A stretch of DNA of 17,121 nucleotides. Origin: an uncultured beta proteobacterium (GTDB lineage: Bacteria; Pseudomonadota; Gammaproteobacteria; Burkholderiales; Burkholderiaceae_B). The stretch lies in assembly GCA_903924715.1 (NCBI GenBank), contig CAIYCP010000073.1, forward strand, positions 1 through 17,121, written 5' to 3'. This document shows positions 7,895-14,813 of this stretch, piece by piece; positions within the stretch are counted from its first letter, which is position 1; each line of letters opens with the position of its first letter. The translations under genes were made by a program, and so were the position numbers. The notes beneath the pieces were generated by a model, which did no database searches, was not told the origin of the DNA, and was given only the letters and a program-made list of their open reading frames with translations.

Positions 7895-8323
7895 CTATTT
7901 GCCTTTATGAACCCGTGCGGTAAAAATCGCAGAAGCTTTGAGCACCAAGCGATCGCCAACGCGTAACTCGCAGTTACCAAAGCGCACGCGACCGCTAATT
8001 TTGCTTAAGGTCACGCTGGCTTCCACCCAGTCATCCAATACTGCTGGGCTAATGAAATCGACCGATAAGTGAATCGTCAATACATCATTTGACTGGTTGT
8101 TAGCATGCGCAACATTGACACCAATCGCCTGATCTGCCACGGTCGAGAGCATACCTCCATGCACGACGCGCTCAATATTCAAATGTGCTTCGACCACGCG
8201 AAACCCTAACCTAAACATGTCAGCACCATCAGGCTTTGAATAGATGGGTCCGATGAGCGTCGTGAAGGGCTCAACCATAAAAATCGGGGTAAATCCGTCA
8301 GGAATCACGGTCAGAGAAGTCAT
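7895..8323 (-). CDS. Hotdog-fold PaaI-type thioesterase
   Basis: The protein has 142 residues, typical for a single-hotdog acyl-CoA thioesterase. The PaaI/4HBT signature VVHGGMLSTVADQAIG is at 53-68: His55-Gly-Gly forms the oxyanion/substrate turn and Asp64 is the likely catalytic acidic residue at the start of the central helix. Later strands (IHLSVDFISPA and VTLSKISGRVRFGNCEL) complete the fold. Such enzymes hydrolyse CoA thioesters of aromatic or short acyl groups in the cytoplasm. ATG 8323 has only a weak ribosome site but lies 16 bases after the stop codon of the upstream dehydrogenase-like gene, so translational coupling is likely. The acyl group is unknown. Confidence 0.9.
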   Translation of the reverse strand: MTSLTVIPDGFTPIFMVEPFTTLIGPIYSKPDGADMFRLGFRVVEAHLNIERVVHGGMLSTVADQAIGVNVAHANNQSNDVLTIHLSVDFISPAVLDDWVEASVTLSKISGRVRFGNCELRVGDRLVLKASAIFTARVHKGK

Positions 8324-8339
8324 TTGAGTCTAGTCGCCC

Positions 8340-9095
8340 TTAAACCGTATAAGTTGCCCCGCCATCGACAGGAATAATTGCGCCCGTCACATGTCGAGAT
8401 TGATCAGAAAGCAGCCAAAGCGTAGCTTCGGCTACATCTTCGGGGGTTCCGGGTCGACTAAAGGTTTGCGCACTACGCTCAGACATCGCACCCGTCGATT
8501 TCATCATCTGTTCTAAACGCTCTGAAGCGATCGGCCCGGGTGCAACAGTATTAACTCGAATGCCAAAAGGCAGGTAAGCATCCGCCACTCCCTTATCCAA
8601 CAAATTCACCGCTGCGTTCGCGCAACCGCCGGGTAAATGTGTGGCTGTCGGTTGCTTGCCGCCGCGACCCGACATATTGACGATCACCCCTTGCTTACGC
8701 GCTGACATCGCGGGTAAAACAGCGCGCATCGTACGCACATAACCTAAGAGCTTGGAGTTCAACACATCCATCCACACATCATCATCTAGACTCATCAGCG
8801 GGCCGAAATCCGAAATCGACGTTGAATTCACGAGACCATCAATTTGGCCAAATTGCCGCAAAATCTGTTGCGCAACATCATCGACACTTTTACGGTCTTT
8901 AATATCAAGTGGCAGCGAAATCGCTTGCCCACCCTCAGTAATAATTTCAGTTTTCACCGCCTCCAGTTTTTCGACTGAACGGCCTGACACGACAACAAGC
9001 GCCGCTTCGCTCGCCACGCGACGAGCCACTGCGGCACCCAAGGCGCCAGAGGCCCCGACTACCCAGATCACTCGGTTTTCTAATAATTTTGCCAT
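8340..9095 (-). CDS. SDR-superfamily protein lacking the catalytic YxxxK
   Basis: The protein has 251 residues from ATG 9095, which follows AAGGTG; an extended open frame reaches 9182 but adds non-family sequence. The Rossmann cofactor motif VGASGALG is at 13-20, and Asp64 sits in the LDI segment that contacts the adenine. Ser142 occupies the catalytic serine position (VNMSGRGG). Where the family has Tyr-x-x-x-Lys about 13 residues later, this protein reads HLPGGCANAAV, with Gly156 and Asn160 in the Tyr and Lys places. RVNTVAPGPI and the C-terminal TGAIIPVDGG are normal. It may be a non-reducing variant, or use other residues. It is probably cotranscribed with the thioesterase, suggesting an acyl-CoA substrate. 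Confidence 0.92.
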   Translation of the reverse strand: MAKLLENRVIWVVGASGALGAAVARRVASEAALVVVSGRSVEKLEAVKTEIITEGGQAISLPLDIKDRKSVDDVAQQILRQFGQIDGLVNSTSISDFGPLMSLDDDVWMDVLNSKLLGYVRTMRAVLPAMSARKQGVIVNMSGRGGKQPTATHLPGGCANAAVNLLDKGVADAYLPFGIRVNTVAPGPIASERLEQMMKSTGAMSERSAQTFSRPGTPEDVAEATLWLLSDQSRHVTGAIIPVDGGATYTV

Positions 9096-9195
9096 CCCAT
9101 ACACCTTGTTATTTTTTCGTTCGATCGTGCCATAATAACTGTTAGACAAAGTCCTTGGGTTCGCCCCAAAGCAAGATACCATCGGAGACCTTCAC

Positions 9196-9954
9196 ATGGC
9201 GATGATCAGCTCTATCACTGAAGCGCGCAGTAACCGTCGCGAAAAACCGATTCGTTCCGCGCCGGGCGTAACAGGTGGTCATATTTTCAGAAGTGACTTG
9301 ATCCCCGAAACCGGCGACGCTGAATCAGATACCCCAAACTGCAAGCTGATCGAACAGCAACCCCATGCGGTGTTGCAATCGCATTTTCATATTGTCGATC
9401 AGTTTCAAATTATGGTGGCGGGTGGCGGCTTGCTGGGCAAACATCAGGTCTGGCCTTACACCGTACATTTTGCGGCCAAGCACACGGGCTATGGCCCAAT
9501 CACCGCGGGTGAACAAGGCTTGCATTACATGGTATTTCGCTTAGGCAAAGACGCTGGTGCAGGTTATTTGCCTGAACAACGTAGCGACATGAAAGACCTT
9601 CCGCGTCGCCATGTGATGGGGCCTCCTGTGGGCTGTTTAACAGATGCTCAACGTTTGGCGCTCACCAGCACGGTTGAACACAAGGCGATTGCGGTGCAGC
9701 CCGACGGCTTGTTTGCAACCGCCTACCAGGCGCCTGCGCAACAAACGATTGTCGGACCCGCACCCACAACCGGACGCGGGCAATTCGCGTACATCGCCGC
9801 GGGTTCGGTGTTGTTTGGTGCGCAGACACTCGAAGCAGGCACGACGATCTTTATCGCTCCGAACGAACCTTCCATGGCACTGACCACAGGTCCACTCGGT
9901 GCTGAGATCTTACTGATGCAGTTTCCACACAACTCAGTACCGTCAGTGCAATAA
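9196..9954 (+). CDS. Cupin-like protein of unknown function
   Basis: The protein has 252 residues; ATG 9196 lies seven bases after GGAGA. I do not recognise a named family. A probable cupin-type beta-barrel segment carries His63-Phe-His65 and Gln69/Gln71 (LQSHFHIVDQFQIMVAGGG), which resembles the first metal-binding cupin motif. A second strand-rich, glycine-turn segment (AAGSVLFGAQTLEAGTTIFI, near 201-220) looks like another barrel portion. Further histidines are at 91, 96 and 110. There is no signal peptide or membrane segment, so it should be cytoplasmic. It diverges from the YxxxK-less dehydrogenase across a 100-base region and converges on a Bug receptor with 20 bases between stops. A metal-dependent dioxygenase-, isomerase- or ligand-sensing role is possible. 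Confidence 0.8.
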   Translation: MAMISSITEARSNRREKPIRSAPGVTGGHIFRSDLIPETGDAESDTPNCKLIEQQPHAVLQSHFHIVDQFQIMVAGGGLLGKHQVWPYTVHFAAKHTGYGPITAGEQGLHYMVFRLGKDAGAGYLPEQRSDMKDLPRRHVMGPPVGCLTDAQRLALTSTVEHKAIAVQPDGLFATAYQAPAQQTIVGPAPTTGRGQFAYIAAGSVLFGAQTLEAGTTIFIAPNEPSMALTTGPLGAEILLMQFPHNSVPSVQ

Positions 9955-9974
9955 CCGACGGGTCAAGCCGTGCC

Positions 9975-10958
9975 TTATTGTGTCAGCTGAAGATTAAATT
10001 TTTTAGCGACGAGTTGCCACTTGTCGAGCTCGGCGCGTCTAAACGCATCAAGCTCTTCTGGAGTCGAAGCAATAATCTCGCCATTAAACTCACCGATACG
10101 GGCAATGACAGTCGGCTGTTTTAAGGCACTCACAAATGCCTGATTCAAGCGCTGAATAATGGCAGGTGGAGTACCAGCAGGTGCGTAAACCCCATTCCAT
10201 TCATAGCTTGCGTAACCTGGTACGCCCGCCTCAGCAATCGTAGGGATATCAGGAAAAGCTGCCGTCCGTTTGTCACTTCCAACGGCAATGACGCGTAATT
10301 TACCGGCACGTGCGTGCGGTAATGAAACACCGATTGTAGAAAACATCATTGTCACCTGCCCGGACAGCACATCCATAATGCCTGCTGACCCACCTTTGTA
10401 ATGAACCGCTTCGAGATGCGTACCGGTCAAGGCATTGAACAGGACACCGGCCAAATGCTGAGCGCCGCCCGGACCTGAAGAGGCGTAATAAAGCAAAGGT
10501 TCTTTCTGCGTACCCAGTCGGATCAAATCGGCAACCGTTTGAATTTCATTATCGGCACGAACAACTAAAATATTTGGTACGCGCTGCACGTAGGTGATCG
10601 GTGCAAAATCTTTCAAGGTGTCAAATAACATCTTCGGTTGCACAGCTGGGTTTTGTGCGTGATTGGCCGCATCAAGCATGATCGTGTAGCCGTCTGGCGC
10701 CGCCTTCGCAACAAGGGCTCCCCCGATCATTCCACCCGCACCGCCACGATTTTCAACCACAACATTCTGACCCAGGTCTTTGGCCACCTCTGGCGCCAAC
10801 AAGCGCGCCACTAAATCAGCGGTGCCACCTGGCGGGTATGTCACCACGAGGGTAATCGGGCGTTCTGGATAGGCAGCACAAACCGGCAGCACTGCACTCG
10901 CCAGCAAAACCAATGCTGCACTGAGCAAAAGCCGATTAAGTATGTTTTTTTGGGACAT
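9975..10958 (-). CDS. Bug/TctC family periplasmic solute-binding receptor (copy 5)
   Basis: The protein has 327 residues from ATG 10958. GGAGA lies five bases upstream, making this a better start than the in-frame ATG at 10970 that overlaps the site. The signal peptide spans residues 1 to about 28 (LLLSAALVLLASAVLP core, cleavage near VCAA before YPERP). Loop 1 is YPPGGTAD at 41-48 and loop 2 is SGPGGAQHLAG at 161-171, most like copy 1. VENRGGAGGMIGG, VHYKGG and VPGYASYEWNGVYAPAG are also characteristic. It diverges from the FAD-dependent oxidoreductase across 181 bases and converges on the cupin-like gene. The ligand is not predictable. Confidence 0.93.
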   Translation of the reverse strand: MSQKNILNRLLLSAALVLLASAVLPVCAAYPERPITLVVTYPPGGTADLVARLLAPEVAKDLGQNVVVENRGGAGGMIGGALVAKAAPDGYTIMLDAANHAQNPAVQPKMLFDTLKDFAPITYVQRVPNILVVRADNEIQTVADLIRLGTQKEPLLYYASSGPGGAQHLAGVLFNALTGTHLEAVHYKGGSAGIMDVLSGQVTMMFSTIGVSLPHARAGKLRVIAVGSDKRTAAFPDIPTIAEAGVPGYASYEWNGVYAPAGTPPAIIQRLNQAFVSALKQPTVIARIGEFNGEIIASTPEELDAFRRAELDKWQLVAKKFNLQLTQ

Positions 10959-11139
10959 CGTGGTCTCCATCTTTGAAGGGCCTCATGGCTTGGGTTCGTT
11001 TCCTATTTTCGTACCAAAGCTTACTATGGAACGTCGAGTTTGAACCGGCTTTCCGAAGTGAAAAAACACTTTGCGCGACACAGATAGACTATTATTCTCA
11101 GTCATATTTCCATCTCTTCTCCGTATAAGGTCATCGACG
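10959..11139. promoter_or_regulatory. Divergent intergenic region between Bug copy 5 and the flavoprotein
   Basis: This 181-base space must hold the promoters of two divergent genes. On the plus strand TATTAT (11090-11095) resembles a -10 box, but no good -35 is seen at the right spacing. A short inverted repeat, AAGTG-AAAAAA-CACTT (11056-11071), could be an operator or chance. The assignment is weak. Confidence 0.3.
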
Positions 11140-12582
11140 ATGGGCATTACTTCGGTCCCTGTTGGCCTGGATGTTTTACAGGCACGTCTTGAACAAGATC
11201 TCGCTTGGCTTGAACTTCCGGCCAAGCGCTGGGTGGTTGCACGTGAGCACGAAGGTCAACCCATCATTGAGGTGGCCGTCATCGGCGGCGGAATGGCTGG
11301 CATGGCGGCGGCAGCCTCACTCACACTGACGGGCATACAAGCCATCATCTTTGACCGTGCGCCTTCGGGTTTCGAAGGCCCGTGGGTCACGAGCGCTCGC
11401 ATGGAGACGCTTCGGTCGCCCAAACAACTCACAGGACCCGCATTGGGCTTGCCCGCCCTGACCTTTCGAGCTTGGTTTGAAGCCCAATTTGGTCTTGAAG
11501 CCTGGGCAGTTCTCGACAAAATCCCGCGCACGCAGTGGATGGATTATTTACGCTGGTATCGCAAAGCCTTAAAGCTCGACGTTCGCAATCAACACCACGT
11601 AACGCATATCGCTCCGCTTGCAGAGGGCTTGGTGCAATTAACAATCGACGCGCCAACCGGCATGCTCACGCTCTTTGCGCGCCGCGTCGTTCTGGCAACC
11701 GGACGCGATGGCCTAGGCGGGGCGCATGTACCCGATATCGCCACAACACTTCCGCGCGCGCGCTGGGCGCACTCTTCTGACCCCCTGAATTACAACACTC
11801 TGGCAGGCAAGCGCGTCGGAGTCGTCGGGGGTGGCGCCTCTGCCATGGATAGTGCTGCCACTGCGCTTGAGGCCGGTGCGGCCAGTGTTGATCTACTGAT
11901 TCGCCGCGATGATCTGCCAAGGGTCAATAAAGGCAAAGGGGCCGGTCATGCCGGAATGATCACAGGTTTTGTCGACTTGCCGGATACTTGGAAATGGAAA
12001 TTCAGGCATTACTTGGGCGTCGAACAAGTGCCTGCACCGCGCGGCAGTACCCTGCGTGTTTCGAAGCACTTAAATGCTTGCTTTAATTTGAGCTGTCCAA
12101 TCGACTCAATCGACGTGCACGAACAAACCTTGAGCGTCCAGACGCCTCGCGGTGTCTTCGAACTTGATTTTCTGATCTTCTCGACCGGCTTCAAAATCGA
12201 CTGGTGGGCACGTCCTGAATATGCGGGTATCGCGCCACACGTACTTGCCTGGAAGCACCGTCAACTTGAACTGAGCGCGCCCCCTAGCCAGGAGATGCTC
12301 GACTCACCTGACCTGGGCCCTGCATTTGAGTTCAAAGAGAAAACGCCGGGTAGCTGCCCAGGGCTCTCGAGCATTCATTGCTTTTGTTATCCCGCTGCGT
12401 TGTCACACGGAACTGTATCGGGTGATATTCCCGCCATTAGTGAAGGCGCTAAACGCCTGTCCGCGGGCATTGCAAGTTTGTTTTACCGTGAAGATATCGC
12501 AGAACATTATCACCGGATGGAACTCTTTAATGATCCAGAGTTACTGGGCGATGAATGGACCCCTGCAACGCGGGATGTCTGA
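11140..12582 (+). CDS. FAD/NAD(P)-dependent oxidoreductase, monooxygenase-like
   Basis: The protein has 480 residues. ATG 11140 lies about nine bases after AAGG; the frame is open to a TTG at 11071, but that leader looks non-coding. It has two Rossmann motifs: VIGGGMAGMA for FAD at 47-56, and VVGGGASAMDSA for NAD(P) at 228-239, where the last glycine of GxGxxG is Ala. VVLATGRDG (183-191) is the second FAD-contact motif. His211 in RARWAHSSDP sits where class B flavin monooxygenases carry their FxGxxxH fingerprint, but the full fingerprint is not met. No membrane segment is seen. The next genes are two AhpD-fold proteins and a Bug receptor on the same strand, suggesting oxidative attack on an imported compound. 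N- or S-oxygenation and Baeyer-Villiger chemistry are all possible. Confidence 0.88.
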   Translation: MGITSVPVGLDVLQARLEQDLAWLELPAKRWVVAREHEGQPIIEVAVIGGGMAGMAAAASLTLTGIQAIIFDRAPSGFEGPWVTSARMETLRSPKQLTGPALGLPALTFRAWFEAQFGLEAWAVLDKIPRTQWMDYLRWYRKALKLDVRNQHHVTHIAPLAEGLVQLTIDAPTGMLTLFARRVVLATGRDGLGGAHVPDIATTLPRARWAHSSDPLNYNTLAGKRVGVVGGGASAMDSAATALEAGAASVDLLIRRDDLPRVNKGKGAGHAGMITGFVDLPDTWKWKFRHYLGVEQVPAPRGSTLRVSKHLNACFNLSCPIDSIDVHEQTLSVQTPRGVFELDFLIFSTGFKIDWWARPEYAGIAPHVLAWKHRQLELSAPPSQEMLDSPDLGPAFEFKEKTPGSCPGLSSIHCFCYPAALSHGTVSGDIPAISEGAKRLSAGIASLFYREDIAEHYHRMELFNDPELLGDEWTPATRDV

Positions 12583-12644
12583 TTTGCTCACGCAATACGC
12601 TCAATTCAAATTCTTGTTCAACTTTCAACTGCACAGTGATCTTT

Positions 12645-13160
12645 ATGACAAACACGCTCATGCCGAATACGATTGATCACTTAGTTGGGCTCACCCCCGG
12701 GCTCAGTACCTATGCCGTGCGTCATCAACGTGACAAGGTCGTTGCTGCTACTCAAAAAAGTGAAGAAGGTCTCTTTGATCCGAATCTGCCTGGTCTCACG
12801 GTCACCGAACGCCTGCTCGTCGCGTTGCTCGCCTGTGTGCTCACACCCTCTGTCGTATGTGCCGCCGAATATCGCCACCGCCTCGTCGAAGGTGGGGCCG
12901 ACGCCTCACTCATCGAGCACGTGTCAAACGCGTCGTTGAACCAGATCAACGACACGCGCCTGCATGCAATTTTAAAATTTACGCACACACTCATTACTGA
13001 TCCGGTCAAAGCCGATCAAGCTGCACTGCAATCTTTACCGAAGGCGGGATTATCAACGCCAGAAGTGGTGACCTTAGCGCAACTCATTGCCTTTGTTTCA
13101 TATCAGGTTCGAGTTGTGGCAGGCTTAAGTGCGATGAAGCAATTGGAGCAACAAGCATGA
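12645..13160 (+). CDS. Carboxymuconolactone-decarboxylase-fold protein with degraded CxxC
   Basis: The protein has 171 residues from ATG 12645; the frame is open further back to 12555, but that portion overlaps the flavoprotein gene and is not protein-like. It has no strong ribosome site. The helical AhpD/CMD fold is suggested by TVTERLLVALLACVL at 52-66 and SVVCAAEYRHRL at 69-80. Compared with the neighbour's CVYCASVHAQRF, the first Cys is Ser69 and the His is Tyr76, while Cys72 is kept. It resembles the CMD-domain family named after Avi_7170, whose genes are known to sit beside an Avi_7169-type alkylhydroperoxidase gene, as here. It overlaps the next gene by ATGA. It may be the non-redox partner of a heteromeric complex. 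Confidence 0.85.
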   Translation: MTNTLMPNTIDHLVGLTPGLSTYAVRHQRDKVVAATQKSEEGLFDPNLPGLTVTERLLVALLACVLTPSVVCAAEYRHRLVEGGADASLIEHVSNASLNQINDTRLHAILKFTHTLITDPVKADQAALQSLPKAGLSTPEVVTLAQLIAFVSYQVRVVAGLSAMKQLEQQA

Positions 13161-13750
13161 GCGATTTAATCGAAATCAATGGCTTCACCAATGCAACGCT
13201 AGGCTGGAAAGCCTGGCTTGATGTGGTGAAACTCGACTCGGCCACGCCAGAACAAATCGCGGTACTTGAAGAAAGTCACCCTAAAGCAAAAGTATCCGAC
13301 TACTACCTTTTTTTAGTGCATCAACCCGAAGTGCTTAAGCAGCGTTCGATCGCCTTTAATGCCATTATGTATGCACCTGGCGGCATGCCACGCGCCGAAC
13401 GTGAACTCGGTGCCACCGTGGTATCGCGCATCAACGGCTGCGTATATTGTGCTTCAGTTCATGCGCAAAGGTTTGAGCAACTAGCCAAACGCAACGACGC
13501 CATTACTGAGGTATTTAATAATCCACACACGGCAGGCACTTCAGCACGCGAACGTGCGATTGTCGACTTTTCGATCGCCTTGACAAGTCAGCCAAATGAA
13601 ATCCCACCGGCACGCATTCAGGCCTTAAAAGACGTTGGCTTGACCGAAATCGAAATTTTAGATTTGATTCATTCAGTGGCGATCTTTGCTTGGGCAAATC
13701 GTTTGATGCTGAATCTAGGCGAACCTGTCTTTGATCAAACTGGCGGATGA
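13157..13750 (+). CDS. AhpD-like alkylhydroperoxidase-domain protein
   Basis: The protein has 197 residues; its ATG overlaps the preceding stop as ATGA, and GGAG lies nine bases upstream. The complete AhpD active site is visible: Glu83, Cys95-Val-Tyr-Cys98 and His102 (INGCVYCASVHAQRF), with a Glu-to-Cys spacing of 12. The remaining sequence (RAERELGATVVSR, ARERAIVDFSIALT) fits the peroxidase-related and Avi_7169-type families. Proposed activity is thiol-dependent hydroperoxide reduction or another disulfide relay in the cytoplasm. Overlap with the degenerate partner gene implies matched synthesis and probably a physical complex. The flavoprotein upstream could generate the peroxide or oxygenated product it handles. 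This last point is inference. Confidence 0.9.
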   Translation: MSDLIEINGFTNATLGWKAWLDVVKLDSATPEQIAVLEESHPKAKVSDYYLFLVHQPEVLKQRSIAFNAIMYAPGGMPRAERELGATVVSRINGCVYCASVHAQRFEQLAKRNDAITEVFNNPHTAGTSARERAIVDFSIALTSQPNEIPPARIQALKDVGLTEIEILDLIHSVAIFAWANRLMLNLGEPVFDQTGG

Positions 13751-13793
13751 AGCGCATGAATCTTTATAGATCGCCCACTTGTTAAACACTTTC

Positions 13794-13819
13794 AGTCAAA
13801 CTTTTAATACGAGTCAAAC
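13794..13819 (+). repeat. 8-bp direct repeat upstream of Bug copy 6
   Basis: AGTCAAAC occurs at 13794-13801 and again at 13812-13819, an 18-base period, directly before the ATG at 13821. It could be an activator or repressor site, or chance. The second copy covers the place where a ribosome site would be, and no good Shine-Dalgarno is present. Confidence 0.3.
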
Positions 13820-13820
13820 A

Positions 13821-14804
13821 ATGCGCTTACTCACTCAATGCTTCATTGTCTGTGCTGCTCTGTTCTCAAGCGTCTCGTTGACAGCACAAGCGAACACCTG
13901 GCCACTTGCCGATAAGGCGATTCAGCTCACCGTGCCCGCCCCCGGCGGCGGTGGCACAGGCGACACGATTGCACGCATGCTCGCCGAACAGCTGGCCTTA
14001 CGTCTCAAAACCAATATTGTGATTGAGAATAAGCCCGGGGCAAACGGTAACATCGGTGCAGCCGCAGCCGCAAAATACACGCCTGACGGTTACCGTTTTC
14101 TCTTTTCGTGGGCAGGCACCCTGGCAGTGAATGCAAGCTTGTATGCAAGTATTGCCTACGACCCACAAAAAGATTTTGATCCTATTGCGCTCATCTGCGA
14201 CGTACCCAATATCCTGGTGGTCAATAATGATCTACCCGCTCAAAGCATTGAGGCATTCATTGCTTACGCTAAAAGTCATCCAGGGAAATTAAACTTTGGT
14301 TCAACGGGCATTGGTAGCTCTATGCACCTGGCGGGCGAACTATTCATGCGCGAGACCAATACCAAAATGGTCCATGTTCCCTACAATGCACCGGGTACCG
14401 CCACAACCAATTTAATCGCAAACGAGATTCAGACAATGTTTCAATTGGTGCCAGGCATTGCGGGCCAAGTCAAAGCCAATAAGGTTCGTGCTTTGGCGAT
14501 CATGTCACCCACCCGTTCGCCCGCGCTACCAGAGGTTCCGACAACAGCCGAGCTAGGTTTTCCAACGCTCATGTCGTCAACGTGGTTCGCGTTGCTCGCA
14601 CCCAAAGGTACACCTCAACCGATTCTTACGCGCATGAATAAAGAAGCCAATGAAATTTTGGCCGATCCTGTTTTCAAAAAGAGACTTGCAGAGATTGGCG
14701 CCACACCGATGGGCGGAACGCCCAACGAACTTGCTAGCCATCTTGCAGCAGAACTCGAGAAATGGGGCGTCGTGATTCGGGCCGCAGGTATTAAAAACCA
14801 GTAA
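13821..14804 (+). CDS. Bug/TctC family periplasmic solute-binding receptor (copy 6)
   Basis: The protein has 327 residues from ATG 13821; a TTG 14 codons earlier would place polar residues before the signal peptide and is rejected. The signal peptide is MRLLTQCFIVCAALFSSVSL with cleavage near TAQA, before NTWP. Loop 1 reads PAPGGGGTGD at 39-48, one residue longer than PFPPGGGTD of copy 1, and loop 2 is STGIGSSMHLAGE at 161-173. VIENKPGANGNIG and VPYNAPG are family-typical, the latter replacing the common PYKGG. It lies 70 bases after the AhpD-like gene on the same strand, so it may belong to the flavoprotein cassette. It converges on the racemase-like gene with nine bases between stops. Confidence 0.93.
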   Translation: MRLLTQCFIVCAALFSSVSLTAQANTWPLADKAIQLTVPAPGGGGTGDTIARMLAEQLALRLKTNIVIENKPGANGNIGAAAAAKYTPDGYRFLFSWAGTLAVNASLYASIAYDPQKDFDPIALICDVPNILVVNNDLPAQSIEAFIAYAKSHPGKLNFGSTGIGSSMHLAGELFMRETNTKMVHVPYNAPGTATTNLIANEIQTMFQLVPGIAGQVKANKVRALAIMSPTRSPALPEVPTTAELGFPTLMSSTWFALLAPKGTPQPILTRMNKEANEILADPVFKKRLAEIGATPMGGTPNELASHLAAELEKWGVVIRAAGIKNQ

Positions 14805-14813
14805 CCGCACGCG

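Noticed and set aside
9096..9182. Upstream extension of the SDR gene
   Set aside because: It adds 29 non-family residues; ATG 9095 has a good ribosome site and yields the normal length.
11071..11139. Earlier TTG start of the flavoprotein
   Set aside because: The added leader has no ribosome site and covers a possible -10 box; ATG 11140 is preceded by AAGG.
12555..12644. Longer form of the degenerate CMD-fold protein
   Set aside because: The extra segment overlaps the flavoprotein gene, is rich in Cys/Ser/Asn and does not look like this fold.
13748..13786. Twelve-codon open frame after the AhpD-like gene, considered as a leader peptide
   Set aside because: It has no clear ribosome site and no attenuator-like structure after it.
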